Shown here: piece after piece, positions 13,001-20,400 of the stretch
How positions within the stretch are numbered: position 1 is the stretch's first letter
Layout of the letters: each line of letters opens with the position of its first letter
Assembly (NCBI RefSeq): GCF_030269925.1
Contig: NC_085121.1
Coordinates: 16,137,501-16,201,500, forward strand
DNA from: Bombyx mori
Taxonomy: Eukaryota; Arthropoda; Insecta; Lepidoptera; Bombycidae
DNA length: 64,000 nt
Direction of reading: 5' to 3'
Notes under the pieces: generated by a model
Seen by the model: only the letters and a program-made list of their open reading frames with translations
The model's database searches: none
What the model was told of the DNA's origin: nothing
Translations under genes and position numbers: made by a program

Positions 13001-14277
13001 TGCACGTGCCGCCCGCGCGCCGCCGCCTGCTGGCCAGGCTCGTCACCGCCGGCGACGGACACGCGCCCGACCTCGAGTGAGCACGACCCCGCTTTAAGCT
13101 TAAGGCTTCCTCAAACAGAACGCGTACTTAGCGCGCGTCAGAGCGCTAAACTGTCGGCGCGCTATGACGCCGAGGTGTGTTGTACTACTATGGTAATATA
13201 CTGCCAAACAGAGCACCAACGTCGCCAATTCAACGCTCTGTCGCGGCGTTAGGACGCTTTGACGTCAGGCGTTGTAATTTTTTACAAATTTCATTTTAGC
13301 GTCCGAGTGAATGTGTACTAAAATACTGGATAATGTCTGAAAAATTGATAGAATACTCATGTTTATACAATTCCACATCTGAATCACTCGACATCTTAAT
13401 ACTTTTAAATTTTCACACTGCTATCGAAAGGCACTATGATTTGGCAAATGTTACGTTACGTCAAGGAACGTTGGGCTTAGCTAATCAATTGGTGTGACAT
13501 GAAAAGAGCGCGACGCGAAAACGCAGCGCTAACTACGCGTTCTGGTTGACGAATCCTCTACTCTTTTTTATTTTATTTTTATTGCTTAGATAGGTGGACG
13601 AGCTCACAGCCCACCTGGTGTTAAATGGTGACTGGAGCCCGTAGACATTTACAACGTAAATGCGCCACCCACCTTGAGATATAAGTTCTAAGGTCTCAAG
13701 TATAGTTACAACGGCAGCCCCACCCTTCAAACCGAAACGCATTACTGCTTCACGGCAGAAATAGGCAGGGTGGTGGTACCTACCCGTGCGGACTCCTAAG
13801 AGGTCCTACCGCTAGTTTTTTTTTTCTTTTTCCTATCTAAACTGATAGCCTTGAGAGGCTATATCAGCAGAACTCTAACTAGTAGGTGAGCTCACGGGGC
13901 TCAGACCTGACGACGTTACTAACACGAACCCTAGCAAGAGCCGTGTACTACTAGTAATTACGGAAATAATTATGCAAATGTGTTTCCGCTATCTGACAAT
14001 AGATGGCGCTGTAGTCTATATTCGTTCGACGATAGATGGCGTTACTGTTATACGGCGTAACAATACGTTCGCTTGTGTCCCCAGGCCGCCCTACTCGGAC
14101 GAGAGCATCAACGTGTGCTTCGCGGACGTGAAGCGCTACCCGCTGTCGGCGCGCGACGCGCAGTGGCTGGTGTCGCGCCGCATCCCGGTCTGCGCGCCCG
14201 TCCTGTTGAGCGCGTACCTAACGGACGAGGTCCCGCCGAACCCGCACGAACACTGTCTACCCGAATTTAGACCTTAA
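885..14277 (+). CDS. TopBP1: TopBP1/mus101 homologue, C-terminal half, 14 exons
   Basis: TopBP1 (Mus101 in flies, Dpb11/Cut5 in yeasts) is a nuclear BRCT-repeat scaffold that loads replication factors and activates the ATR checkpoint kinase. Exons: 885-1069, 1616-1785, 2222-2421, 3031-3195, 4857-4973, 6427-6528, 7186-7337, 8050-8154, 9051-9101, 10339-10495, 11232-11371, 12093-12293, 12853-13076, 14085-14277. All junctions are GT-AG with matching phases; the total of 2162 nt gives about 719 codons plus TAA. Order: BRCT4 (exons 1-2), BRCT5 (exons 2-3), a Pro/Ala-rich linker, a heptad-like segment (exon 10), a GWDD motif resembling the ATR-activating site (exon 11), BRCT7 (exons 12-13), BRCT8 (exons 13-14). 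The C-terminus, including LDP/CLPE-type endings, aligns from memory with vertebrate TopBP1. BRCT0-3 should lie upstream of base 1. No BRCT6 is visible. Exons are strikingly GC-rich, introns AT-rich. A highly secure family call; exact splice sites were read by eye. Confidence 0.93.
1360..1600 (+). mobile_element. Bm1 SINE, body only
   Basis: It begins GGTGGTAGGACCTCTTGTGA, runs through CCGTGAARYAGTAATGCGTT and ends AAGCAATAAAAAAAG. The tRNA-like head is absent. Its A-rich end lies about 16 bp from the acceptor of TopBP1 exon b. Confidence 0.9.
1616..1785 (+). CDS. TopBP1: TopBP1 exon b (end BRCT4, start BRCT5)
   Basis: It encodes KDCLSQQELVPLQYYHRP and then KGVVASLSTYSGVERAFLDE, the first strand and helix of BRCT5. 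The acceptor CATTCCAG lies about 16 bp after the A-rich tail of a Bm1 SINE; the donor is GTAAGT at 1786. It ends in phase 2, matching the next exon. Confidence 0.88.
1786..2221. other. TopBP1 intron, AT-rich, (TTA)n run
   Basis: A short TTA trinucleotide run is at about 1970-1998. I see nothing else here. Confidence 0.5.
2222..2421 (+). CDS. TopBP1: TopBP1 exon c (BRCT5)
   Basis: It encodes NALASTHLICPSPSGDKYAG and GLPAVKASWLLTCAAEGRRV, the THLI strand and the Trp-containing helix that typify BRCT5. The acceptor is GAACAG and the donor GTATGG at 2422. One base at the left completes the preceding Thr codon and one base at the right starts an Ala codon. Confidence 0.9.
2572..2885 (+). mobile_element. 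RTE-like LINE 3' fragment
   Basis: A decayed reading frame resembles the C-terminus of an RTE-type LINE polyprotein: LGWYGHVMR, then a Gly/Arg-rich GYRGRGRPKK equivalent with stops and frameshifts. The same sequence occurs reversed at 16889-17240. It lies in TopBP1 intron c-d and is non-functional. Confidence 0.65.
3031..3195 (+). CDS. TopBP1: TopBP1 exon d (linker with Pro-Ala run)
   Basis: It encodes a charged PSTPERIQEEKENKED segment followed by a PAPAPAPA-type run built on a near-perfect GCCCCC hexanucleotide repeat at about 3136-3165. The acceptor is TTTCAG and the donor GTACCA at 3196. This is an unstructured linker after BRCT5; the hexamer repeat is prone to length variation. Confidence 0.85.
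3200..3475 (+). repeat. Unnamed repeat plus Bm1 scrap
   Basis: Bases 3205-3395 match, inverted, 7376-7560; both carry GACAGATGCCTGAATCTCGC and ACAAGTTCCGA. Bases 3410-3475 look like a decayed Bm1 end (TCCACGGGCTCCGATAACC). I do not know the class of the first part. Confidence 0.55.
3720..4802 (+). mobile_element. LINE (jockey/CR1-like) RT C-terminal fragment with 3' tail
   Basis: The 3' end of a reverse transcriptase frame, broken upstream, is followed by an open stretch ending GRQRLSTASGIADVHE. Visible blocks include GVPEGSMLSPTLFILHINYM (RT motif B-like, about 3925-3995), FLPRTIRLWNELPSTVFHER and DLSLFKRGLRR. The 3' UTR ends CATCAGGTGGGCCGTATGCC then CAATAAAA. The same tail, called family L here, recurs eight or nine times in this window. 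The upstream part has stops and frameshifts, so it is dead. Confidence 0.75.
4857..4973 (+). CDS. TopBP1: TopBP1 exon e (linker, SRYIAMARQGLL)
   Basis: It encodes DNVDAMSPASRYIAMARQGL and GDSQDTPKQQ. The SQ and TP dipeptides are potential kinase sites (inference). The acceptor is TATTGCAG and the donor GTACGT at 4974. A LINE 3' tail ends about 50 bp upstream. Confidence 0.88.
4974..5737. other. TopBP1 intron, mostly unassigned
   Basis: Bases 5600-5690 look like a strongly decayed Bm1 body (CGCACGGGCAGGTACC, AGTAATGCGTTTCGGTTT). I see nothing definite in the rest. Confidence 0.45.
5738..5974 (+). repeat. Family X repeat with intact ends
   Basis: The copy starts AAAAAGATGTGTGGTGTCG, with hairpin GGTGTC-gcg-GGACACC, then GGAACGAAGTTCC. 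It ends GCCGTAAGGAACTTCGTTCC followed by A's. It shares an inner block (TTTTTTCAGTTCGGTCGCGC) with the copy ending at 33706. Confidence 0.7.
6084..6396 (-). mobile_element. BMC1-like LINE, 5'-truncated
   Basis: On the - strand this equals the last codons and 3' UTR of the element at 26.2-31.3 kb, ending CTATCAGCATAGGTAGG and A's. It reaches to about 30 bp from the acceptor of TopBP1 exon f. Confidence 0.88.
6427..6528 (+). CDS. TopBP1: TopBP1 exon f (linker)
   Basis: It encodes EECRSPASTGGRSRLRELRR and DPLRTPIDP. The acceptor GTTGCAG is about 30 bp after a reversed BMC1-like fragment; the donor is GTTAGT at 6529, and a Bm1 scrap begins within 10 bp of it. The phase is consistent on both sides. 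Confidence 0.85.
6533..6583 (-). mobile_element. Bm1 SINE scrap
   Basis: TTTATTGCTTAGATGGGTGG and ACGAGCTCACAGCCCA form the reversed 3' end of Bm1, starting a few bases after the donor of TopBP1 exon f. Confidence 0.75.
6584..6905. other. TopBP1 intron with (CTA/TAG)n microsatellite
   Basis: A self-complementary run of ACT and AGT triplets lies at 6779-6812 (TACTACTACTAGTGCTAGTA). I see nothing else. Confidence 0.55.
6909..7140 (+). mobile_element. Bm1 SINE, body only
   Basis: It begins TGGTGGTAGGACCTCTTGTG and ends GTTCACCTGTCTAAGCAAT. It ends about 45 bp before the acceptor of TopBP1 exon g. Confidence 0.9.
7186..7337 (+). CDS. TopBP1: TopBP1 exon g (linker)
   Basis: It encodes ERNTSTPDSAFGAALRPGSG and RLWRVVNELPSRQPEPPRDK. 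It corresponds to the stretch just before the STPLSE motif in vertebrate TopBP1. The acceptor is AATACAG and the donor GTGAGT at 7338, phase 0. Confidence 0.87.
7376..7560 (-). repeat. Unnamed repeat, inverted relative of 3205-3395
   Basis: Read on the - strand it gives TATTTGACAGATGCCTGAAT and GAAGAGCTTGTATACAAGTT, matching 3205-3395. The two sit inverted about 4 kb apart in the same gene. Confidence 0.6.
7561..8049. other. TopBP1 intron, unassigned
   Basis: A pyrimidine-rich stretch (CTCCTTCCCCCTTCC) lies at 7938-8012. I see no exon or recognised repeat. Confidence 0.45.
8050..8154 (+). CDS. TopBP1: TopBP1 exon h (PLSEI motif)
   Basis: It encodes PLSEIRNRFLSRYQEG and then a VATPPVATPP repeat. 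The (S/T)TPLSE(V/I) motif is conserved with vertebrate TopBP1, where BRCT6 follows soon after. The acceptor is TTGACAG and the donor GTGAGA at 8155, phase 0. Confidence 0.88.
8260..8601 (+). mobile_element. Non-autonomous Helitron
   Basis: It starts TCTATACATATAAATAAAAT and ends GGGCGGGTCGCTAG, flanked by A and T, the Helitron target pattern. The inner CTGGACCGATTTTGACG block is shared with the copy at 60707-60994. Confidence 0.75.
8762..8873 (+). mobile_element. Family L LINE 3' tail
   Basis: GGTAGGCTTGGTTCTGCCCC, then CTCACCATCAAGTGGGTCGT, then CAATATAAAAA. A short 3'-end copy. Confidence 0.7.
9051..9101 (+). CDS. TopBP1: TopBP1 exon i (17-codon microexon)
   Basis: The exon encodes DEADTPPAKMMKLSQEC between a strong acceptor (TATTCCAG) and donor (GTAAGT at 9102). 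It is exactly 51 nt and phase 0 on both sides, so it could be skipped without shifting the frame. Confidence 0.8.
9102..10338. other. TopBP1 intron; possible LTR remnant at 9810-10111
   Basis: Bases 9920-10111 look like the promoter and 3' end of an LTR: a TTTAAAAGCGCG core, AATAAA at about 10000, and a CGTAACA end. No partner or target duplication was found. Where vertebrates encode BRCT6 I see no BRCT-like frame in this intron. Confidence 0.3.
10339..10495 (+). CDS. TopBP1: TopBP1 exon j (heptad-like segment)
   Basis: It encodes SLVEEQLQRLQAALSERLST, a short heptad-like helix matching the segment before the ATR-activating region of vertebrate TopBP1. The acceptor is CTTTCAG and the donor GTGAGT at 10496, phase 1. 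Confidence 0.87.
10650..11115 (-). repeat. Helitron-like remnants
   Basis: Bases 10970-11115 match, reversed, 16570-16720 and 19000-19130 (TACATGTATTTTCTACATGG, CAATCGGATGCATGG). Bases 10680-10800 carry AATCGGTCCAGTGGCTTAGA, another Helitron-type block. AAT repeats occur at 10820-10865. Confidence 0.5.
11232..11371 (+). CDS. TopBP1: TopBP1 exon k (ATR-activating-type WDD motif)
   Basis: It encodes PDSQPSTVGWDDSAPAPAAP and ends RKFMLSSNVD. The WDD triplet aligns from memory with the tryptophan of vertebrate TopBP1 (W1145 in human) needed to activate ATR-ATRIP. RKFMLSS matches the strand leading into BRCT7. The acceptor is GGTTGCAG and the donor GTGAGT at 11372. Confidence 0.88.
11372..11944. 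other. TopBP1 intron with (GAAAT)n microsatellite
   Basis: An ATGAA/GAAAT pentamer run with variants lies at 11635-11690. I see nothing else. Confidence 0.55.
11948..12058 (-). mobile_element. Family L LINE 3' tail
   Basis: Reversed family L end: TTTGCCTCTGTAGGCAGACA through GCAGAGCCAAGCCGCTGCC. Its last bases (CCGCTGCCTTTCATT) now supply the pyrimidine tract ahead of TopBP1 exon l. Confidence 0.75.
12093..12293 (+). CDS. TopBP1: TopBP1 exon l (BRCT7)
   Basis: It encodes NREEIMSMIEQLGGEVCDGA, ATHLLC, and MLGSIAAGRWVLHPRYV, a canonical BRCT7 with its GG turn and Trp. The acceptor AATTCCAG follows a reversed LINE tail by about 35 bp. The donor reads CCG|GTCACT, weak at +3 but the only GT that joins in frame to EEEFEWG. 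Confidence 0.88.
12338..12664 (+). mobile_element. Bm1 SINE with tRNA-like head, 3'-truncated
   Basis: The head reads GTCGTGGCCTAAAGGATAAG then GGTGTTCGAATCCCGC, the A and B boxes of a pol III promoter. The body follows and stops at GAGACCTTAAAATTTA. Confidence 0.88.
12853..13076 (+). CDS. TopBP1: TopBP1 exon m (BRCT7-8 linker, BRCT8 start)
   Basis: It encodes EEEFEWGNPLASRLAGAGGG, then RAAHRWRRARACGAAGAFAG and LRALLHVPPARRRLLARLV. This matches the tandem BRCT7/8 module, which reads phosphopeptides in vertebrates. The acceptor is TATTGCAG and the donor GTGAGC at 13077, phase 2. It is among the most GC-rich parts of the window. Confidence 0.9.
13077..13563. other. TopBP1 intron, unassigned
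   Basis: I see no exon or recognised repeat here. Confidence 0.45.
13564..13812 (-). mobile_element. Bm1 SINE, body only
   Basis: Reversed copy from TTTATTGCTTAGATAGGTGG to AGAGGTCCTACCGC. Confidence 0.9.
13824..13970 (-). mobile_element. BMC1-like LINE 3' fragment
   Basis: Reversed 3' end: CCTATCTAAACTGATAGCCT, GAGCTCACGGGGCTCAGACC, TAGCAAGAGCCGTG. It abuts the LTR fragment that follows. Confidence 0.75.
13976..14062 (+). mobile_element. LTR 3'-end fragment
   Basis: It matches the last part of the solo LTR at 54350-54729: CGCTATCTGACAATAGATGG, GATAGATGGCGTTACT, CGGCGTAACA. It ends 22 bp before the acceptor of the last TopBP1 exon. Confidence 0.7.
14085..14277 (+). CDS. TopBP1: TopBP1 terminal exon n (BRCT8) and stop
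   Basis: It encodes PPYSDESINVCFADVKRYPL, AQWLVSRRIPVCAPVLLSAY and HCLPEFRP, then TAA at 14275. The acceptor TGTCCCCAG sits 22 bp after the end of an LTR fragment. The CLPE ending matches the C-terminus of the family. Confidence 0.92.
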
Positions 14278-14305
14278 CTCCATATTAATAAGAATGAAAA
14301 TTGTA

Positions 14306-14311
14306 AATAAA
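14306..14311 (+). terminator. Polyadenylation signal of TopBP1
   Basis: An AATAAA hexamer lies 29 bp after the TopBP1 stop, in AATTGTAAATAAATG context. The 3' UTR would be very short. A reversed Bm1 SINE begins about 25 bp further on. Confidence 0.7.
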
Positions 14312-14335
14312 TGTACTTCAACATTTTAATGTTTT

Positions 14336-14550
14336 TTTTATTGCTAAATGGGTGGACCGTCTCACGGCCCACCTGATGTTACCGGAGCCCATAGACATCA
14401 ACAACGTAAATACCGCCACCTACCTTGAGACATGAGTTCTAAGGTCTCAGTTTTAATGGTACAACGGCGGCCCCGCCCTTCAAACTAAAACGCATTACTG
14501 CTTCACGGCAGAAATAGGCAGGGCGGTGGTACCTATCCGTGCGGAGGTAT
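14336..14550 (-). mobile_element. Bm1 SINE, diverged
   Basis: Reversed copy: TTATTGCTAAATGGGTGGAC to GGTGGTACCTATCCGTGCGG. It lies just past the TopBP1 3' end. Confidence 0.82.
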
Positions 14551-15473
14551 CCGCAAGACGTAAAAACTATTGATTGCCTCCTTGGAGGCTCAATCCTCCT
14601 CGGCTTATACCCCCAGAAGTATACCCATAGCAACTTCCATAGGTAAAGACTTTTTCTATGGTATTTTTTCACTTCATACGTTTTTAGTTCTATGATTTGC
14701 ATTTTATTATTATTAAACATTACACAAAAAATTCTGATTTTTAAATACCAATAAGAAGAAGCTGTCACGTTTTATTCGTTTACTAAGGGCTTATTATCGG
14801 GTTTCAATTGTATTAAATAAAAATTTAGGTTTTATTTCAACATTAACCTCTGTACATATCGCCTCACATATCAACTAGAATTCCACCTGACTGAGTGGTC
14901 ACCGTCAGGCCTCAGGGGAATTTCAAAAGCACATGCCTTTACATCAGGGACAGGGGTTCCTTCCAGAGCCGGATGTGCCAAGAATTATTACTGAAAAATG
15001 ATAAAGCGAATCTACATTTAAAAAACATTTAATATTTCACAATTAATCAATTATTAGAACCTTTCATAATTTGTTCTTCGCCTATTAAACACCTTTTCAT
15101 GGGGTTATTGAAAGATTCTATAATTTTATTTAATCACATGTTTTAAACATGTTATAAAACTTTAAATACAATTTAACAAAATTAAATGCAATCTAACATC
15201 CATATAAAATACAAGTACATAAGTGGTAGACATGATAGATAAAATTCGTACAGGGCAAAATAAATACACTTTTGGTTTTTTGATGTGAGGCATCTGTTGG
15301 CGCGCCTTGGTACTATCGATTTCGAGTTGCTCTCTCGTGCTCACTGCTCGTATGCGCACTGTATTTCTTTTTGCATTATTTCGTCTTTTTTTTTACTCTT
15401 GCGATAACGTCTCTTATGCAAATTATATAATTTTTCAGGAGAAACGTTGGAAAATTCAACATCTTATTATATA
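14551..15473. other. Intergenic, unassigned
   Basis: AT-rich DNA between the convergent TopBP1 and GNAT genes. I see no gene or recognised repeat. Confidence 0.5.
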
Positions 15474-15732
15474 CTTAGTCTGGCCATAAATACTGTTACA
15501 ATTAAAAATAAGCAAAATATTATATTTGAATTTGGAATCTGTTTTTGGAATGTGAAATCGTTTAAAGGAGTGTATTGCAGCCAATGGAGACCACTTCGAA
15601 TAAACTTTTTATACTTTAATTTGTTTTATATTTATGTATTCAACTAACATACTGTAAAAGTAATAGGTAAATGTTATTTGCCATAGATTTTGTTTTGTTT
15701 TCCTTTGTAACAGTATTTATGGCCAGACTAAG
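15474..15732. mobile_element. Tc1/mariner-type MITE
   Basis: Inverted ends CTTAGTCTGGCCATAAATAC and GTATTTATGGCCAGACTAAG (at least 26 bp of pairing) are flanked by TA on each side, the Tc1/mariner target duplication. At 259 bp it is too short to encode a transposase. Confidence 0.85.
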
Positions 15733-16559
15733 TAGTTCTTATATAGTTCTGCTAGGCTATAGAAACAAAATGATAATATTTAAACTACAAACTTCATCAG
15801 TAAAAGCAAACATCTCTCTCATCTCACTATAACTAATAACAAAAAAATGTATTTTCTTATACTCCATTCAGTGTTAACAAAAATTGCATAAGTGACTTTA
15901 TAGCACCGTATGTGCGATATAATATATTTAATAGTTTTCATTAATTAAAAACTGTTATTAAGTTCTAGCAAACTTGGATGTTTCACATCTGCCGGGCTTT
16001 ATGTGACGGTGAACTGTTTTTTTTTTTTATGTTTTTTTTTTGTTTTTTATTTATTTATTTATGTATACACAAAAAAGAAGACAGTACAGAGTAATAGGAA
16101 AATTATGTACAAAGGCACTGCTTATTTCTTTAAGAAATCTCTTCCAGCAGACCAATTTTTTTTTTAAATTACAATATTTTATGATCATTGGAAACGTAAA
16201 TAAGAGTTGAATGTTTTCGAATAACGGTTCTCCTTAGAATGTCTATTGGAATGTCCTCAAATATTCAGATGGTTTAAGTTATATTAAATTTGACACTAGC
16301 TCAGTTTAAATTTCCTTTATGAAACAGAAAACGGTGTATCGTTGTTGAACGAATTAAAATAGTATTGGTGTTATCTTAATAATATGAAAAAAGAAAAACT
16401 GGTGTCAACTTTTGTTATTATATGTTTTACGACGCACGCGATACGAAAATTGATGCGCGGGGTCAACGTGCCCGTTTTGTAGACATTGCGCGCTTTAGAT
16501 TACGGACCGGCAAGTGCGTAATTGTTGAACATTGAGCTAATGATTGAAGCCTCTCTAAT
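15733..16559. other. Intergenic, unassigned
   Basis: AT-rich DNA with T-rich runs at about 16018-16050. I see no gene. Confidence 0.45.
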
Positions 16560-16805
16560 CTATACTAGTATATAAATCTACAGTGGTTTTTACTGAAGTT
16601 CCGTTATAACTTCTGAACCAGGCATCCGATTGACTTGAAACTTGGTATCCATGTAGAAAATACATGTACTTAATGGATAGGCTAATATTTATATGAGTGT
16701 TGGACTCCTTACACCAGTTGCGGAGGCGTTAATGATGAGAATCTTTGTGGGGGTGAGGAATAATAATGTTAATTTGAAATGACCAGCGAAGCGGACGGGT
16801 ACAGC
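16560..16805 (+). repeat. Helitron-like repeat
   Basis: It starts TCTATACTAGTATATAAATC and contains CATCCGATTGACTTGAAACT and CAGCGAAGCGGACGGGT. It is related to 18993-19205 and, reversed, to 10970-11115. I did not find a clean CTAG end. Confidence 0.55.
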
Positions 16806-16888
16806 GTATATTAAGGTTTGCTTACACCCTGCATTAGAAATGCGCTTTGAGATAGATTCATAACAAAATACTTGTGCAATAAATACAT

Positions 16889-17240
16889 CTCTATCATACC
16901 ATTTCATCGCTCACTCCCCTCTTACACATATCGTCTTTCACGCAATCCATACATTTCTTTTTAGGTCTACCTCTTCCTCTATATCCTTCCACATTCACAG
17001 TTAACACTCTCTTACCGACCTCATTTTCATTTCGTCTCATCATATGTCCATACCATCCCAAATGCGCACTTCTCAACTTCTCTGTCACAGGTTCCACTTT
17101 CAGACTTCCTCTAACATATTCATTCCGTATTCTATCCATTCTCGTTACTCCACACATCCATCGCTACATTCGCATCTCTGCTGCATGCAATCGCCTTTCA
17201 TCCGTCATTTTAGTCGTCCAACAAGCTGATCCATACAAGA
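16889..17240 (-). mobile_element. RTE-like LINE 3' fragment
   Basis: On the - strand it reads MCGVTRMDRIRNEYVRGSLK, then HLGWYGHMMRRNENEVGKRV and VEGYRGRGRPKKKCMDCVKD, the C-terminal part of an RTE-type polyprotein. It lies about 47 bp past the GNAT stop, so it probably forms or truncates the GNAT 3' UTR. Confidence 0.72.
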
Positions 17241-17286
17241 CGTCCAAGTCATCCACAGTAGACGTACGTTGTTGTTTAAAACGAAT

Positions 17287-17485
17287 TCAAAAGTCATATT
17301 TCTTAACCATAAGCTTGATTAAACGCGTGTCATCTTTGGAGTAGTTCAAGCCGGTTTCAGCTACTTCACTCAAAGGGAATTCAAATGTTGTGACAAAACC
17401 GCAGCTTTCAGCGCATTTCTGTGACGCTATACCGGTGAACACGGTGGCTGTGGCCTTAATCCCTTGGGTGTAGCATAAGGGCTCC
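17287..17485 (-). CDS. GNAT exon 4 and stop
   Basis: It encodes EPLCYTQGIKATATVFTGIA, SQKCAESCGFVTTFEFP and ends KKYDF with TGA. The acceptor is TTTCTTTCAG. No AATAAA is visible in the first 100 bp past the stop, where an RTE fragment begins. Confidence 0.9.
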
Positions 17486-20400
17486 CTGAAAGAAATTGTC
17501 TGTTTATAAAACCAATCAAATTTTTGGAACGAAGTTCCTTATGGGACGATGCGGAGGGGTACCCTAACCGGGAAAAAACGTCCGTAACGTAAGATTTTTA
17601 TTAGTAATGCACACAGTGTACGACTTAACTTTGTAATAACGTACAAAAAAGGGTGCGTGTACTTATGTACGCGCGTAAGAAGTTATACTTTATTTTTATT
17701 AAATTTATTTCTTTTTTTAAACAATTTGAAAAAAAAAACGATTAAACAACATCCTCAAACACGCATGTTGGACATTCCTTTTACGGTTCGGAAAGTTCAC
17801 CTGCGGCTATATTCAGACTCGCCAAGTTACGTTGGTCGTATTGTAATGAGCGATTTAGTGGGCAACTTCATTCTGTTAATTTTGTGTCACGGTGCGCGCG
17901 CATCGTAAAATTGCTTTCTCATGAATTTTTTATAACGCGCCTAATATGTAAAATTTTACCGGCTAGCCTGAAACATAAATATCTTCTACTTGTAAACAAT
18001 CATAGTAAACAGGATCGTTTAACTAACTTGGTGCAACATAAAACTGGCACAAGGTCAATGTCCAAAGGAAAATTTGAAATACCCATGGTACAAAATTACT
18101 ATGGAGATAGAACGTTAAAAAAACGTGTTCCATACTTACTCAATAGTTTACCCGAGGACATAAGACGTGAGCCTATACTTGCTAAATTTAAAAGCTTATT
18201 AAAAAAACATTTGTTAAATACGTTATAACCATTTACGTAAATTAATTGTGTTATTATAGTATAAGCTAGTTGAATGGTTTATACGCTATGTTTGTATAAA
18301 GCGAGTTACCTGCAGTCAAACTGCATAAGCAGTTTTGCGGGGCATGTTTTGAATGTAAGTGTAACTTCTTATGAATAAATATATTACATACATACAAGTA
18401 TAACTTCAAAAATAACATATTTTTTATCATTCATTGACCACGATCTCAGAGCGTTCGTTTGCGCAATACACTAACTCTTATGCAAACAACCGTGAATGAA
18501 GTGCACCACAATAAGATCGCACGTTACCGAATGACCGTGGATTGTTGCGAAGCCTCCAGTTTTATTTTATTTATACCTCGAATAGAACTTAAAATTAATA
18601 TTTTTATAGTAAGGAACTTCGTTCCTATCCGGTGTCACGACACCACACATCTTTTTTTTCCGAAAATTTACTGGTTATATTTTAAGATAACACTTGAAAA
18701 TATCAGGTTTTACGTACTGTGTATCTTAATGTGGCCTTTGACGATAATTGGTATAATCTATACTAATCTATACTATCTATACTAATATTATAAAGAGGAA
18801 AGATTTGTTTGTTTGTTTGTTTCGAATAGGCTCCGAAACTACTGGACCGATTTGAAAAATTCTTTTTCCATTAGAAGCCGACATTGTCCTTGATGAACAT
18901 AGGCTACTTTTTTTTATTTTTTTTATATATTTTTTTTGGTTTCATGTGTGTTTTAATGTTTCCGAAGCGAAGCGAGGGCGGGTCGCTAGTAATATATAAA
19001 TCTACAGTAGTTTTTACGGATGTTCCGTTATAACTACTGAACCGTGCATCCGATTGACTTGAAACTTGGTATCCATGTAGAAAATACATGTACTTAATGG
19101 ATAGGCTAATATTTATATGAGTGTTGGACTCCCTAATGATTATGACAATAAATAATAATGATAATTTTGAATGCCCAGCGAAGCGGGTGAGTACGGCTTG
19201 TATTTTATAAAGGTGTATAGATAAAGAATCGAGAACAAAACGCGATTATCATTTTGCAAGCATCATAAACTGATTTAGTCGTGTTGATACTTTGATAAAC
19301 GAACGCTGAGATGAAGGGAATTTAAACTTAAGTATTGCTATAATGATTATATTTTAAGTAAACAAAAATAAAAGAAGAGGCACGTTATTTTGTCGAAGTC
19401 GTCGTAGCCTAACGGACAAGACGTCCGGTGCATTCGTGTTGAGCGATGTACCGGTGTTCGAATCTCAGGCGGGTACCAGTTTTTCTAATGAAATACGTAC
19501 TCAACAAATGTTCACGATTGACTTCCACGGTGAAGGAATAACATCGTGTAATAAAAATGAAACCCGCAAAATTATAATTTGCGTAATTACTGGTAGTAGG
19601 ACCTCTTGTGAGTCCGCGCGGGTGGGTACCACCACCCTGCCTATTTCTGCCGTGAAGCAGTAATGCGTTTCGGTTTGAAGGGTGGGGCAGCCGTTGTAAC
19701 TATACTTGAGACCTTAGAACTTGTATCACAAGGTGGGTGGCGCATTTACGTTGTGGATGTCTATGGGCTCCAGTACCCACTTAACACCAGGTGGTCTGTG
19801 AGCTCGTCCACCAATGTAAGCAATAAAAAAATAATTTAATAACTATTACCCGAGGTTAATAACCGAGCGCTATGACATGTCCTTCTTCAAACGAGGCTTC
19901 TGGAGAGTATTAAACGGTAGGCAGCGGCTTGGCTCTGCCCCTGGCTTTATTGACGTCCATGAGCGACAGTAACCACTCGCCATCAGGTGGGCCGTATGCT
20001 CGTCTGCCTATACGGCAATAAAAAAAAACCTTTATAGTCATAATCCCCCGTAGGAAGTCCACTGCTGGATGTAGGAGATAGACCCTCCCTAAGATTTGTA
20101 GCAATAACCGATCGTGTGGTCGTGTGATACGCGCATCTAGCGGCCTTCGCAATGTCGTCCGTCCATCTTGCAAAACATGCAATAGCATGCATAAAACTGT
20201 GACGCAACAAATCCGGTTCCGTAACAATACCATCGAGCTACACTCATGATGTTATACAATTTAACTAGCCTTCTACATGCTATTGTGTTGTCGTAATGTT
20301 ACCGCCAAGCTTGTACTACTAATTTGTTTTGTTCGTAATAGTCAGTGACTGGTTTGACTGATTTGCCGACGTAGCATGTTATTATACTATTTTTCAAGTT

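Larger units (their letters stand above)
17519..18660 (-). repeat. Family X repeat, expanded by nested insertions
   Basis: The ends are those of family X: TTTTTGGAACGAAGTTCCTT at the left and AAGGAACTTCGTTCCTATCC with the GGTGTC-ac-GACACC hairpin at the right. Other copies are 240-540 bp; this one reaches 1.1 kb because a family Y repeat, itself split by a LINE, sits inside it. It lies in GNAT intron 3. Confidence 0.65.
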
